Below are positions 1 to 7,913 of a stretch of DNA of 60,218 bases, in pieces. Position numbers and translations under genes: made by a program. The number at the start of each line of letters is the position of its first letter. Position 1 is the stretch's first letter. Under the pieces are notes generated by a model, which saw only the letters and a list, made by a program, of their open reading frames with translations, was not told the origin of the DNA and ran no database searches. Source of the stretch: Bacilli bacterium (GTDB lineage Bacteria > Bacillota_I > Bacilli_A > RF39 > UBA660); contig JAFXOW010000073.1 of the NCBI GenBank assembly GCA_017528315.1, positions 1 through 60,218 on the forward strand, read 5' to 3'.

Positions 1-11
1 CTATCAATTAG

Positions 12-152
12 TTATTTATTTTTTATTTTTTATTATTATTAATTTATTATCAAATAAAATCTATTTTAGGAATAAAATTTAAAAAGAAAAAACTATATAT
101 TGTTTTAGGAATAATTTCTTTCTTAATTTTTCTTTCAAGTTTAATATTTTAA
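12..152 (+). pseudogene. possible 3' end of a membrane protein gene
   Basis: Reading from position 12 in the frame that stops at 150-152 gives about 46 residues with two strongly hydrophobic stretches separated by a lysine-rich turn, like the last two membrane helices of a membrane protein. No start codon is visible, and the same frame has a stop at 9-11. The frame that is open at base 1 runs into a stop at 40-42. A frameshift in the T/A-rich run, or chance, would explain this. Low confidence because AT-rich DNA easily encodes hydrophobic residues. Confidence 0.2.
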
Positions 153-520
153 AAAAGAACCACTTAATTTAGTAGTTCTCTTATTGGGATATCCCCATCT
201 ATATTAAACGCTTAAGAACGTTAAGCGTCACATTATACTTTATGATTAAATATTTATAATTGTTCCACTTTTTTCAAAATATATTTTTATTTTAAGTAAT
301 TAGAATCTATTTTTAAAGGAAAAAAGAGTTATTGCTTTTTTCCACATTGGTTGAAAAATTAATTATGAACTGATTATCAATTGGTAAGTCGAATAAATTA
401 TAAATATAATATTCCTAGTCTAATGTTTTATATTATTTTTAAATTAAAGTTTTATTCCTAATATTAAATTAGTTCATATTCTCCATGTGGGGATATACGT
501 TTATGCATACGGATTTAGAA
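153..520. other. intergenic stretch with small hairpins
   Basis: No coding region is recognisable on either strand. Visible structures are a stem GAAC/GTTC around 157-178 with an A-run before it (a terminator reading on the minus strand), a 10-base palindrome GGGATATCCC at 186-195, and a perfect 8-bp stem ACGCTTAA / TTAAGCGT with a 5-base loop at 208-228. A second GGGGATAT lies at 489-496. The hairpins are more GC-rich than the surrounding DNA. Confidence 0.4.
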
Positions 521-557
521 AAAAAAAAAGAACCATTATTTTAAAATGGTTCTAATT
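521..557 (-). terminator. Rho-independent terminator after the 232-aa gene
   Basis: On the minus strand, AGAACCATT pairs with AATGGTTCT across a short AT loop and is followed by a run of about eleven T. The stop codon of the upstream gene (552-554) lies in the stem. Confidence 0.8.
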
Positions 558-1250
558 ATTTTTATTATCTTTTAAAGATAGTACTCTCGATTTCGATTGT
601 TCTCCATCACTTATAATATATTTTATAAAGATGTCATTATCTAAATTGTGCAATAATTCTTTTAAATCAATTTCACTCATTCTATTCAATAGGGTTACTA
701 CCTCTGTTTTATCTAAAGTGTCAAAATAAGATTGTTTCATACTATCAATATATTCATTTTTCATTGATTTAAGGGATGGTGTTTGTTCTGAATAAGTATA
801 ATAGCTTTGAAATAGCAAATATAAATATTGTTTTTTTAATTCTGTGTTTTCAAAAGTCAAATCTAAACCAATATCACCACAATTAATACCTTTAACACTT
901 TTATCAGACCAATTAATAGCAAATTTTAAATCTAGCTCTTTACCATAAATATTTATATCCTTAATTACTTCATGATCTTCAAGGATAAAATCTATTATAT
1001 CTCCTATTTCTTCAAAACTAATAATATAGGAATATGTTGCTTGTTCTGGAATACTTGATTTAAAAGTTCTAGTGCCAAACAAAAACATTAATTGTGATTC
1101 ATTACTATTTAAATTTATTTTAATATCCAGTTGTGGTGACATTGCGTTACCTAAAATTTCTAATCGATTTTCCGTATATGGACAATACTTTAAAATTACA
1201 TTTTTAATATATAACATTAAACCGTCACTATGCTTTATAATATTGCTCAT
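552..1250 (-). CDS. hypothetical protein, 232 aa
   Basis: I do not recognise this protein. The start chosen is the ATG at 1250, six bases behind a perfect GGAGG; an in-frame TTG twelve bases upstream lies inside that ribosome site and is rejected. The protein is mostly soluble and acidic, with an N-terminal half of beta-like segments and a helical C-terminal half ending in a charged tail. It has no signal peptide and no membrane segment. It follows the DUF1016 gene by 36 bases and is probably the last gene of the comEA-comEC-DUF1016 transcript, ended by the terminator over its stop codon. Confidence 0.7.
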   Translation of the reverse strand: MSNIIKHSDGLMLYIKNVILKYCPYTENRLEILGNAMSPQLDIKINLNSNESQLMFLFGTRTFKSSIPEQATYSYIISFEEIGDIIDFILEDHEVIKDINIYGKELDLKFAINWSDKSVKGINCGDIGLDLTFENTELKKQYLYLLFQSYYTYSEQTPSLKSMKNEYIDSMKQSYFDTLDKTEVVTLLNRMSEIDLKELLHNLDNDIFIKYIISDGEQSKSRVLSLKDNKNN

Positions 1251-1286
1251 AATTACCTCCAAAATATATAATTGTTTTCTATTATA

Positions 1287-2177
1287 TCATACTAATTCAT
1301 ATTCTCTGACCACAATTCTTTCATCAGAACAATATTCTATTACAAATTTATTTTCTTTCTTACAAATCAGTATGCCTATTGTATTGTTATGATTTATTTC
1401 TTTTATATTTTTATCTATATAATTCATATACTTTTGAACTTGTGAAATATAATCTACTTTAAACTCAGTAACTTTTAATTCTACTACTACAAAACAGTTA
1501 TATTTATAATTAAACAGAAGAATATCAATGTAGTGATTTCTATCACCTATTTTTATTTTGTATTCACTTCCAATAAAACTAAACGAATTACCAAGTTCTT
1601 TCATGAATGATTCAATATCTTCTAAAATTAGTTGATGTAATGCTTTTTCTGTGACTACATCTATATTGTTTTTATTCTTTATTAATATTGGATTAGGTAC
1701 CAAATCTTTTACTTCTATCTTATCTTCAATTGTTAATTTGTTTTTTGTTTCCGATGGTAATCTTTTATATTCATTATTTCTGATTTTCTCTCTTAATAAA
1801 TCTCGTCCAATATTTTGCTCTTTACAAATATTTATATAATACTTAATTTCATCAATATTTTTTAAAGGTAATAATTCAACGTAATGACTCCATGACAATT
1901 GTGTCGCAAGTTGCGACACTTTTTCATCACTAAACATATTATAAAATTGTTTCATTCTAAATAAAGTTCTTCTATTATATTTTTTACCTACTTCTATAAT
2001 TAACTTTTTAGAATACTCATCTATAATATTATCTCCATATTTACCGCCAGCTTCAGTAAGTAATCTACCTATTTCAAAACATGTAATTACTTTATGTCTT
2101 TCTTTTGAGTAATCTTTTACTTTTGAATAAATCTCATTATCTATTAATTTGTTTTTTATCTCATTATAATAATTCAT
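1287..2177 (-). CDS. DUF1016 (YhcG-type) PDDEXK nuclease-fold protein
   Basis: Full-length member of the YhcG/DUF1016 family, 296 aa. The N-terminal helical domain (about residues 1-150) contains the family hallmark QLSWSHYVELL at 93-103. The C-terminal domain carries the PDDEXK nuclease core: D218 in the strand YIDILLF and E233-x-K235 in VVVELKV. Family members are predicted nucleic-acid-processing enzymes; the substrate is not established. SD GAGGAG precedes ATG 2177. It starts 12 bases after comEC, so it is probably co-transcribed with the competence genes. Codons 87-92 contain a perfect 19-base palindrome (1901-1919). A broken paralogue lies at 38915-39826. Confidence 0.85.
   Translation of the reverse strand: MNYYNEIKNKLIDNEIYSKVKDYSKERHKVITCFEIGRLLTEAGGKYGDNIIDEYSKKLIIEVGKKYNRRTLFRMKQFYNMFSDEKVSQLATQLSWSHYVELLPLKNIDEIKYYINICKEQNIGRDLLREKIRNNEYKRLPSETKNKLTIEDKIEVKDLVPNPILIKNKNNIDVVTEKALHQLILEDIESFMKELGNSFSFIGSEYKIKIGDRNHYIDILLFNYKYNCFVVVELKVTEFKVDYISQVQKYMNYIDKNIKEINHNNTIGILICKKENKFVIEYCSDERIVVREYELV
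1901..1919. repeat. perfect palindrome inside the DUF1016 gene
   Basis: Arms of nine bases around one central base; minus strand reads GTGTCGCAACTTGCGACAC. It covers codons for V-S-Q-L-A-T, with its centre on the first base of a Leu codon (residue 90), 18 bases before the TGG of the conserved WSH motif. The paralogue at 39527-39543 has a different palindrome with exactly the same centre and spacing. Confidence 0.9.
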
Positions 2178-2189
2178 CTTTACTCCTCT

Positions 2190-4220
2190 CTATGGACTAC
2201 ATGTTTCTATTTCTAATCTGTTATTTTTAATCTTAAATATAATACTACCATCTTGATCTGTTCTAAATATTTTTGATTTTTCTAGATTATTTAACACTTC
2301 TTTATTCGGATGACCATATCTATTGTTCTTTCCAACACTGATTATGGAATATTTAGGATTCATATCATCTATAAAGCTTTTACTACTACTTGTCTTAGAT
2401 CCATGATGTCCAACTTTTAATACATCAACATTATATATATTATATTTATCCGATATGTCTTTTTCTTTCTCTATTCCTGCATCTCCCATAAACATAAATT
2501 TATAACCATTTATTTCTGTATAAATAACATTTGAATTATCATTTTCATTATCATATTCTTTTGTTTGAAGAAAATAGAGTTTATTATCATCAATATTTAA
2601 TTCTTTAATACAAGAGTAATATGGTATTTTCTTTTTATCTAATACTTTAATTAAATCTTGTTCTAAATTATTAAACTCTCCACAATTAAATATTACTTTC
2701 TCTACTTTAAAATTATTTACTAAGTTTATTGCTTCTCCCATATGGTCATAGTCTCCATGAGTTAATAATAAACTATCTATTTTTCTAATACCAAAAGATT
2801 TTAACATAGTAATAATATCTTCAGATATATTTTTATTATATATTCCTCCTGTATCTATTAAAATACACACATTATTACTATAAAACAAACTAGAATCACC
2901 TTGATTAACATCAATTGTTATAAAGTAGTTATTTGGAATAATTGCATTTACATTATAATGAAGAACTAATATTACAATTAGTAATATTAGTCTATTTTTT
3001 TTATAATTAAAAATACTATATATAATATAAGTAAATATTATCATATACAATAAAAGTATAATTACACTCATCTTCTTTAAAATCAATATTCCAAAAGTAA
3101 TATTATTAAGGATTTGAGAAAATTTAATAACAAAATTAAATATATTGAAAAATATATTATCTAAAAATGGTATAAGAAGTGTTATTAAAGATAAAGGATA
3201 AATAATAAAATTAATAATTGGAATAAAGATAACATTATAGATAATACTTAATAAATTAATTGAATAATTATAATATATATTAAAAGGAATACTATATATA
3301 AATGATAAACTAGCTATTTTTAATAATTTAATTAAGTAATTACCTTGTAATTTATCTTTATTTAAAATGATAATAAAACTTATACTATATGAATAAACAA
3401 AGCCTTTATTATATATGTAAAAAGGATTAATTATTAAAGTAATAATAGTTGTTAATAAAAATAATTTAATAATATCTAAATTCAATTTTAATTTTTTATT
3501 AAGAAATTTAAGTATTAAAAATATAAATATTCTTAAAACTACGATAGAATAATTGGATAATAAAAAATAAAAATATATTAATAACAATATTATTATGTTA
3601 GAGGTAATATCATTTAATTTTATTCTTTTAAATAATTTATATAAAAGATATATTAGAATATTTATAGGCATACTACTAATTGATAGTAAATGACAAACAC
3701 CATTTATTTGAAATGATTTATAAATATTATTATCCAAGTAACTTGTATCTCCAAATAAAAAGTTTTTTAAATAATCTTTAGACTTAAAATTATTAATATA
3801 ACTTAATAAACTATTTTTTATTTTATATATTAAATTAGTGTTTTCTTTTATTAAAGAAATATTATCTACTTTTAATATATAATATATTTTTTTATATCTT
3901 AAATAGTCTTTATAATTAAAATTATTAGGAATAGTATTATTTTTAGGTTCTTCCAAAATTCCTTCTAATTTAACATAATCACCTAATTTATAATTATTTC
4001 TCTTTACATAAGCAACTAAGTTTTCCCGACTTTTAATAGTTAAAGAGTATCCATAATCGTTTTCTTTAATATTAATAATTGTTCCTGTAAATTCTTTTTC
4101 ACTTAAATTATAGATACTCTTTCTTTCTACTTTAACATTTATAATTACAAATACTATAGTAAATATTATAATTAAAAACCAAAATAATTTAAACTGTAAT
4201 AAGCTCTTTAATTGTTTCAA
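2190..4220 (-). CDS. comEC: ComEC/Rec2 DNA-uptake channel
   Basis: Polytopic membrane protein that carries single-stranded DNA across the membrane in natural competence. Order of parts: two N-terminal membrane segments, an OB-like region (about 60-120), a large multi-helix competence domain (about 160-420) and a C-terminal metallo-beta-lactamase domain (about 430-675) with THGDYDHMG and GHHGSKTSSS, the metal-binding motifs kept in ComEC proteins. The TTG at 4220 is preferred because GGAG lies eight bases before it; the longer ATG start at 4247 has no ribosome site. It overlaps the end of comEA, so the two are translationally coupled. Confidence 0.85.
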   Translation of the reverse strand: MKQLKSLLQFKLFWFLIIIFTIVFVIINVKVERKSIYNLSEKEFTGTIINIKENDYGYSLTIKSRENLVAYVKRNNYKLGDYVKLEGILEEPKNNTIPNNFNYKDYLRYKKIYYILKVDNISLIKENTNLIYKIKNSLLSYINNFKSKDYLKNFLFGDTSYLDNNIYKSFQINGVCHLLSISSMPINILIYLLYKLFKRIKLNDITSNIIILLLIYFYFLLSNYSIVVLRIFIFLILKFLNKKLKLNLDIIKLFLLTTIITLIINPFYIYNKGFVYSYSISFIIILNKDKLQGNYLIKLLKIASLSFIYSIPFNIYYNYSINLLSIIYNVIFIPIINFIIYPLSLITLLIPFLDNIFFNIFNFVIKFSQILNNITFGILILKKMSVIILLLYMIIFTYIIYSIFNYKKNRLILLIVILVLHYNVNAIIPNNYFITIDVNQGDSSLFYSNNVCILIDTGGIYNKNISEDIITMLKSFGIRKIDSLLLTHGDYDHMGEAINLVNNFKVEKVIFNCGEFNNLEQDLIKVLDKKKIPYYSCIKELNIDDNKLYFLQTKEYDNENDNSNVIYTEINGYKFMFMGDAGIEKEKDISDKYNIYNVDVLKVGHHGSKTSSSKSFIDDMNPKYSIISVGKNNRYGHPNKEVLNNLEKSKIFRTDQDGSIIFKIKNNRLEIETCSP

Positions 4221-4941
4221 ATAAACTATCTCCAATACCTTTAACATTTTTGATTTCAGTTATATCTTTAAAATTACCATTTAAAGTTCGATAATCAATA
4301 ATAGCTTTAGCTTTTACATTACCAATTTTTGGTAGAGTTATTAAAGTACTTAAAGTAGCTGTATTAATATTTATTTTAGAGTCAACTAAAGTATTATCAT
4401 CCTTTCTTACATTCTGATTATTAATATCAGGTACTATAACTATTTCAGGATTATTAGATATACAAGCATCATTAATTGTTTCTTCCTGGCATATTTCCTT
4501 ATCTAATTTTTGATTTTCTTCTAACTTTTCCATATTTTGAACTTTTTCTTTAGAATAAACAATTATAACCATTTGATCACTTAATTTTAAACTAAGATTA
4601 AGAAGAGTAGTATCAGCATTACTACTTAATCCTCCGGCAATGTTAATAGCATCAACTACTCTCTTATTACTTTTTAAAGAATATACACCTGGTTTTTCTA
4701 CTTCACCTTTAACATCAACATAAATATATTCTAACTCATTTGAATTATCTTCATTACTATCATTTTCTTCTTTTTTATTTAAATTAGCAAAAACAATACT
4801 TTCGGTTTTAGTTTTAGTCTTTTTATCAATATTTAAAAACATAAAAGTTGAAGATATTAAGATAATAATAAATACCATAACTACTAACAATTTAATTTTA
4901 TTTTCTTCAACAAACAGTTTAATGATATTGAATTTATCCAT
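4189..4941 (-). CDS. comEA: ComEA DNA receptor
   Basis: Membrane-anchored double-stranded DNA receptor for transformation, 250 aa. One membrane helix near residues 16-36, then an acidic linker, a SLBB domain (about 71-130, motif VDVKGEVEKPGVYSL), a long low-complexity spacer and a C-terminal helix-hairpin-helix domain (about 189-250) with INTA...LITLPKIG and VKGIG. ATG 4941 follows AGAGGAAG and overlaps the stop of the upstream beta-helix gene by eight bases. Adjacent comEC supports the role. Confidence 0.9.
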   Translation of the reverse strand: MDKFNIIKLFVEENKIKLLVVMVFIIILISSTFMFLNIDKKTKTKTESIVFANLNKKEENDSNEDNSNELEYIYVDVKGEVEKPGVYSLKSNKRVVDAINIAGGLSSNADTTLLNLSLKLSDQMVIIVYSKEKVQNMEKLEENQKLDKEICQEETINDACISNNPEIVIVPDINNQNVRKDDNTLVDSKININTATLSTLITLPKIGNVKAKAIIDYRTLNGNFKDITEIKNVKGIGDSLFETIKELITV

Positions 4942-6403
4942 GAATCTTCCTCTTGGTAAATACATGTGTAACTATTCCACCAACATATGAAACAAATAAA
5001 TAAAACATACTACTTAATTTATTTATATAATTTGTATCTTGTTTATTATCCATAAAAACACTCTCCAAAAGATCATCTTCTAACACCTCCCCATAATTTG
5101 TTTTTTCTTCTTCAACACTTAAATCATCTTCATTTTGTAAAAGACGTGATTCTTTTTTCTTTAATTCATTTTCTTTTAAGGACAAATATCTTTTTAAAGA
5201 TTCTATTTCTTCTTTTTCACGATTTATACTTTCTTCTAAAGATTTATTTTCATTACTTTTTAATGTTAAAATATTACTTAAAGCATTTATGCTACTTTCT
5301 TTTATTACTAGTTGGTTATCTGTATTTTCTAACTCACTTTCTTTTTTCATTAAATATTCCTCCTTAGTATTTAAATTATCATTTAATTCCAATAATTCTA
5401 ATTCTTTATTATTTAATCTATCTTCTAATTCTTTATTACCTTCAATCCTAGAATTTAATTTATTTTTTTCTTCTTCTAGTTTCTGTTGCTGTTGATTTAA
5501 TAATTGTTCTTGTCTTTCAAGTTCAGCGAGTCTTTCATTTAAATCATCTTTTTCCAAATCTAGTTCTTCCTTTATTTTTTCAAGTTCTTCTAATTCTTTA
5601 ATATTATTGTTATTTCCAATAATCAAATATTTATCTCCTTCTAAAAGGCCATTATGATAATTAATATTATCAACACTTCCTTTACAATTAATATCTAAAG
5701 TATTAAATTTATTTATATCAAAATCATCACTTAAAGTAATTAAAATATTAGAATTATCATCTACATAATAGTTATTTTTATTAAAATCATTTATATTTGA
5801 TACTTTTAATGTAGAATTATTTAAATTTAAAGAATTAGTTTCTTCACTTAAAAGTAATGAGGTATTTAATCCAACAATATTAGAATTATTTAAAGTAATA
5901 TCCCCATTTACAACGTCAAAAATGTTATTACTCTTTAGCATCATATTAGAATTATTAATGTTAAATTTAGGATTATTTACTCCGATATAGGTACCACTGT
6001 TAAATTTAAATATAGTACCTTCTACATTACCTGTTAAAGTAACATCATTAACTTCTAAGCTTAAAGCTTTAATACCATCACCAACAGAATTTAAATTCAG
6101 TGTACCATCTCCATTAATAATAATATTACCAGCCTTTAAACAAGCAAGTCCTTCTGTTTGATTATTAATAACATTATTACCAATTAATGTAATAGTTAAA
6201 TTGTAATCAATTTCAAGTTCAAGACTGTGATAATTAGCATTATTAAGTATTAAAGTGTTATTAATTGCATCATAGGATAAATCATTTAAGGTTAAAATGT
6301 CAGTAACATTATACCTATTTTGATCTATTGATATAACTTTAGCAAAACAAACTGAAGGTGTTAAAAATAATAATAGACTTAAAATTAGTTTTAATTTTTT
6401 CAT
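4934..6403 (-). CDS. secreted beta-helix and coiled-coil membrane-tethered protein
   Basis: 489 aa. A signal peptide (1-21, ending SVCFAK) is followed by an Asn-rich repetitive domain (about 25-260) with stacked short strands such as NIIINGDGTLNLN and DITLNNSNIVGLN, resembling right-handed beta-helix carbohydrate-binding domains of the Cthe_2159 type. Residues about 267-430 form a long Glu/Lys/Leu coiled coil. One membrane helix (about 463-481) and a short basic tail end the protein. It is first in the operon with comEA and comEC, suggesting a cell-surface scaffold that may help DNA capture; that role is inference and I know no named family with this architecture. Confidence 0.7.
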   Translation of the reverse strand: MKKLKLILSLLLFLTPSVCFAKVISIDQNRYNVTDILTLNDLSYDAINNTLILNNANYHSLELEIDYNLTITLIGNNVINNQTEGLACLKAGNIIINGDGTLNLNSVGDGIKALSLEVNDVTLTGNVEGTIFKFNSGTYIGVNNPKFNINNSNMMLKSNNIFDVVNGDITLNNSNIVGLNTSLLLSEETNSLNLNNSTLKVSNINDFNKNNYYVDDNSNILITLSDDFDINKFNTLDINCKGSVDNINYHNGLLEGDKYLIIGNNNNIKELEELEKIKEELDLEKDDLNERLAELERQEQLLNQQQQKLEEEKNKLNSRIEGNKELEDRLNNKELELLELNDNLNTKEEYLMKKESELENTDNQLVIKESSINALSNILTLKSNENKSLEESINREKEEIESLKRYLSLKENELKKKESRLLQNEDDLSVEEEKTNYGEVLEDDLLESVFMDNKQDTNYINKLSSMFYLFVSYVGGIVTHVFTKRKIHG

Positions 6404-6422
6404 ACAATCATATATCTCCTCC

Positions 6423-6438
6423 TATCAACCGGTTGATA
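6423..6438. promoter_or_regulatory. operator-like palindrome TATCAACCGGTTGATA
   Basis: A perfect 16-base inverted repeat with a central CCGG in AT-rich surroundings. It begins about five bases past the -10 box of the minus-strand promoter at 6444-6472, so it covers the expected transcription start, and ends just before the AGGAGGAG ribosome site of the beta-helix gene. Shape and place suit a TetR-like dimeric repressor. No other copy was noticed in the window. Confidence 0.7.
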
Positions 6439-6443
6439 AATTC

Positions 6444-6472
6444 ATAATATTATAAGTTTCAATCTTTGTCAA
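6444..6472 (-). promoter_or_regulatory. sigma-A-type promoter of the beta-helix/comEA/comEC operon
   Basis: Minus strand TTGACA (6467-6472), 17-base spacer, TATTAT (6444-6449). Matches the vegetative consensus at 11 of 12 positions, so basal expression would not need a competence activator. Confidence 0.75.
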
Positions 6473-6557
6473 CTTTTGTAAATTGGCATTTTGTTGACAT
6501 TTTTTATCAAATTTTTCTTTTTTATTTTTATTTTAAATTAATCTTTATAATTAAGAT

Positions 6558-6598
6558 CAAAAAAGAGATCAATTTTATAGATTGATCTCTTTTTTTTA
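6558..6598. terminator. bidirectional Rho-independent terminator
   Basis: AAAAGAGATCAAT pairs with ATTGATCTCTTTT across a 7-base loop, with A-run before and T-run after. It ends the minus-strand rnc-prepilin transcript. Confidence 0.85.
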
Positions 6599-6628
6599 AG
6601 AAAAAAAGGTAAAAATTTTTTTTTAAAA

Positions 6629-7120
6629 TTAATTCCCAGAATTATCAGAAATGATACTAACATTAAGTTCAGAACTCATTGCACAATATTGTTTTAAATT
6701 ATCTAACGATGTAATTGTATTTGGAATATTACACACATCAGTAGTATTATCTTGTCCCATTATTTTTCTTTTAGAACCAACTATACATATACAATATTGA
6801 TATTCATTATTAAAATAAGCAATATGTACAAAACCATTTTGAAAATCTCCACCATCGGAATCTTTATCAAATTCTCCATCCACATTTAATTCCATAAAAT
6901 TATACGTAACGCCTTGACTTTTTACTTTTTCTCTATCAGCTTTATTAATTGCTAACAAATATTCAGCTTTAGCAATCATTCTTTTAGAATCCAGTAAAAA
7001 GGAATTCTTTCGAGTATTATTCATAGATGTCATAACATTAGGTATTGCAATACCAGCTAGTAATGCTAGTATTGTTATAACAGCAAGTAATTCTATAAGC
7101 GTAAATCCTTTTTTATTCAT
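6629..7120 (-). CDS. type IV prepilin-like protein
   Basis: 163 aa. Starts MNKKGFTLIELLAVITILA: a prepilin peptidase site (G before F, Glu at +5) and the hydrophobic helix of type IV pilins and pseudopilins such as ComGC. The C-terminal part is a small soluble head with four Cys (CIC, VCN, YCA), which could form disulfides. ATG 7120 follows GGAGG and overlaps the rnc stop by eight bases; the upstream in-frame start lies in the ribosome site. No assembly ATPase, platform protein or prepilin peptidase is near, so this is an orphan pilin that could serve a remote competence or type IV pilus machine. Confidence 0.8.
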   Translation of the reverse strand: MNKKGFTLIELLAVITILALLAGIAIPNVMTSMNNTRKNSFLLDSKRMIAKAEYLLAINKADREKVKSQGVTYNFMELNVDGEFDKDSDGGDFQNGFVHIAYFNNEYQYCICIVGSKRKIMGQDNTTDVCNIPNTITSLDNLKQYCAMSSELNVSIISDNSGN

Positions 7121-7781
7121 TATTACCTCCTGCAAGTTTATCTAAAGCCTCTCTAGCTGCCATTTGAGATGCCTCTTTCTTGCTATTTCCAATTCCTTTT
7201 CCATATATTATATTATCAACTTTTACAATAACCGTAAAGGTTCTATCATGAGATGGTCCACTTTCATCAACAACTTCATATAAGAAACTTTTTTTATCAC
7301 TTTGTAAAGCTTCTTGAAGACGTGACTTATAATCAGTAAAAAAAGTTACTTTAGGATTTTTAACATAAGGAACAATTATATCAAGAATTACTTCCTCAAC
7401 TTTTTTAAATCCTTCTTCTAGATAAATAACAGCCATAATTGACTCAAAAATATCTGCAACAATTGATTCCTTTATATCATTTACTTCTCCATTACCTAAC
7501 TTAATATATTTAATTAAATCCAAATCTTTCATATATTGGTATAGTGCTGCCTCGCAAACATAACTAGCTCGAATTTTGGTCATCTTTCCTTCAGAATCAC
7601 TATAATTTTTATATAAATAATCACTTACAACAAGTTCTAATACAGCATCTCCTAAAAATTCTAACCTTTCATAATCAGTCTTTTTATGATGTTCATTAAC
7701 AAAGGAAGCATGAGATAATGCTGTCTCATATAATTTATTATTTTTTATTTTAATATTCCACCTACTAAGAAAGTCATTCAC
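7113..7781 (-). CDS. rnc: ribonuclease III
   Basis: Double-stranded-RNA endonuclease for rRNA and mRNA processing, 222 aa, normal length. The catalytic domain shows the signature ERLEFLGDAVLEL (about 42-54) and the second metal-binding region DIFESIMAVIYLEEG. The C-terminal double-stranded-RNA-binding domain ends GIGNSKKEASQMAAREALDKL. It is co-transcribed with the prepilin gene, an uncommon partner. Confidence 0.95.
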   Translation of the reverse strand: MNDFLSRWNIKIKNNKLYETALSHASFVNEHHKKTDYERLEFLGDAVLELVVSDYLYKNYSDSEGKMTKIRASYVCEAALYQYMKDLDLIKYIKLGNGEVNDIKESIVADIFESIMAVIYLEEGFKKVEEVILDIIVPYVKNPKVTFFTDYKSRLQEALQSDKKSFLYEVVDESGPSHDRTFTVIVKVDNIIYGKGIGNSKKEASQMAAREALDKLAGGNNE

Positions 7782-7913
7782 TTAAATCAACTCCTATTTT
7801 AATTTTATCAAAATACCTTATTAATGTCTATAATTTCCTAATTTTTTTCTTAAAACACTTAAAAATTCTTGCTATACTTTTAAAATAATAGTAAAATTAT
7901 TCTAGGTGATAAA

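Noticed and set aside
1072-1392. Plus-strand open frame over the 232-aa gene and the DUF1016 end
   Set aside because: It has no ribosome site, crosses two well-supported minus-strand genes and has hydrophobic composition typical of a complementary frame.
5098-5495. Plus-strand Phe/Leu-rich frames under the coiled-coil region
   Set aside because: They are the complement of Glu/Lys codons of the coiled coil and have no starts with ribosome sites.
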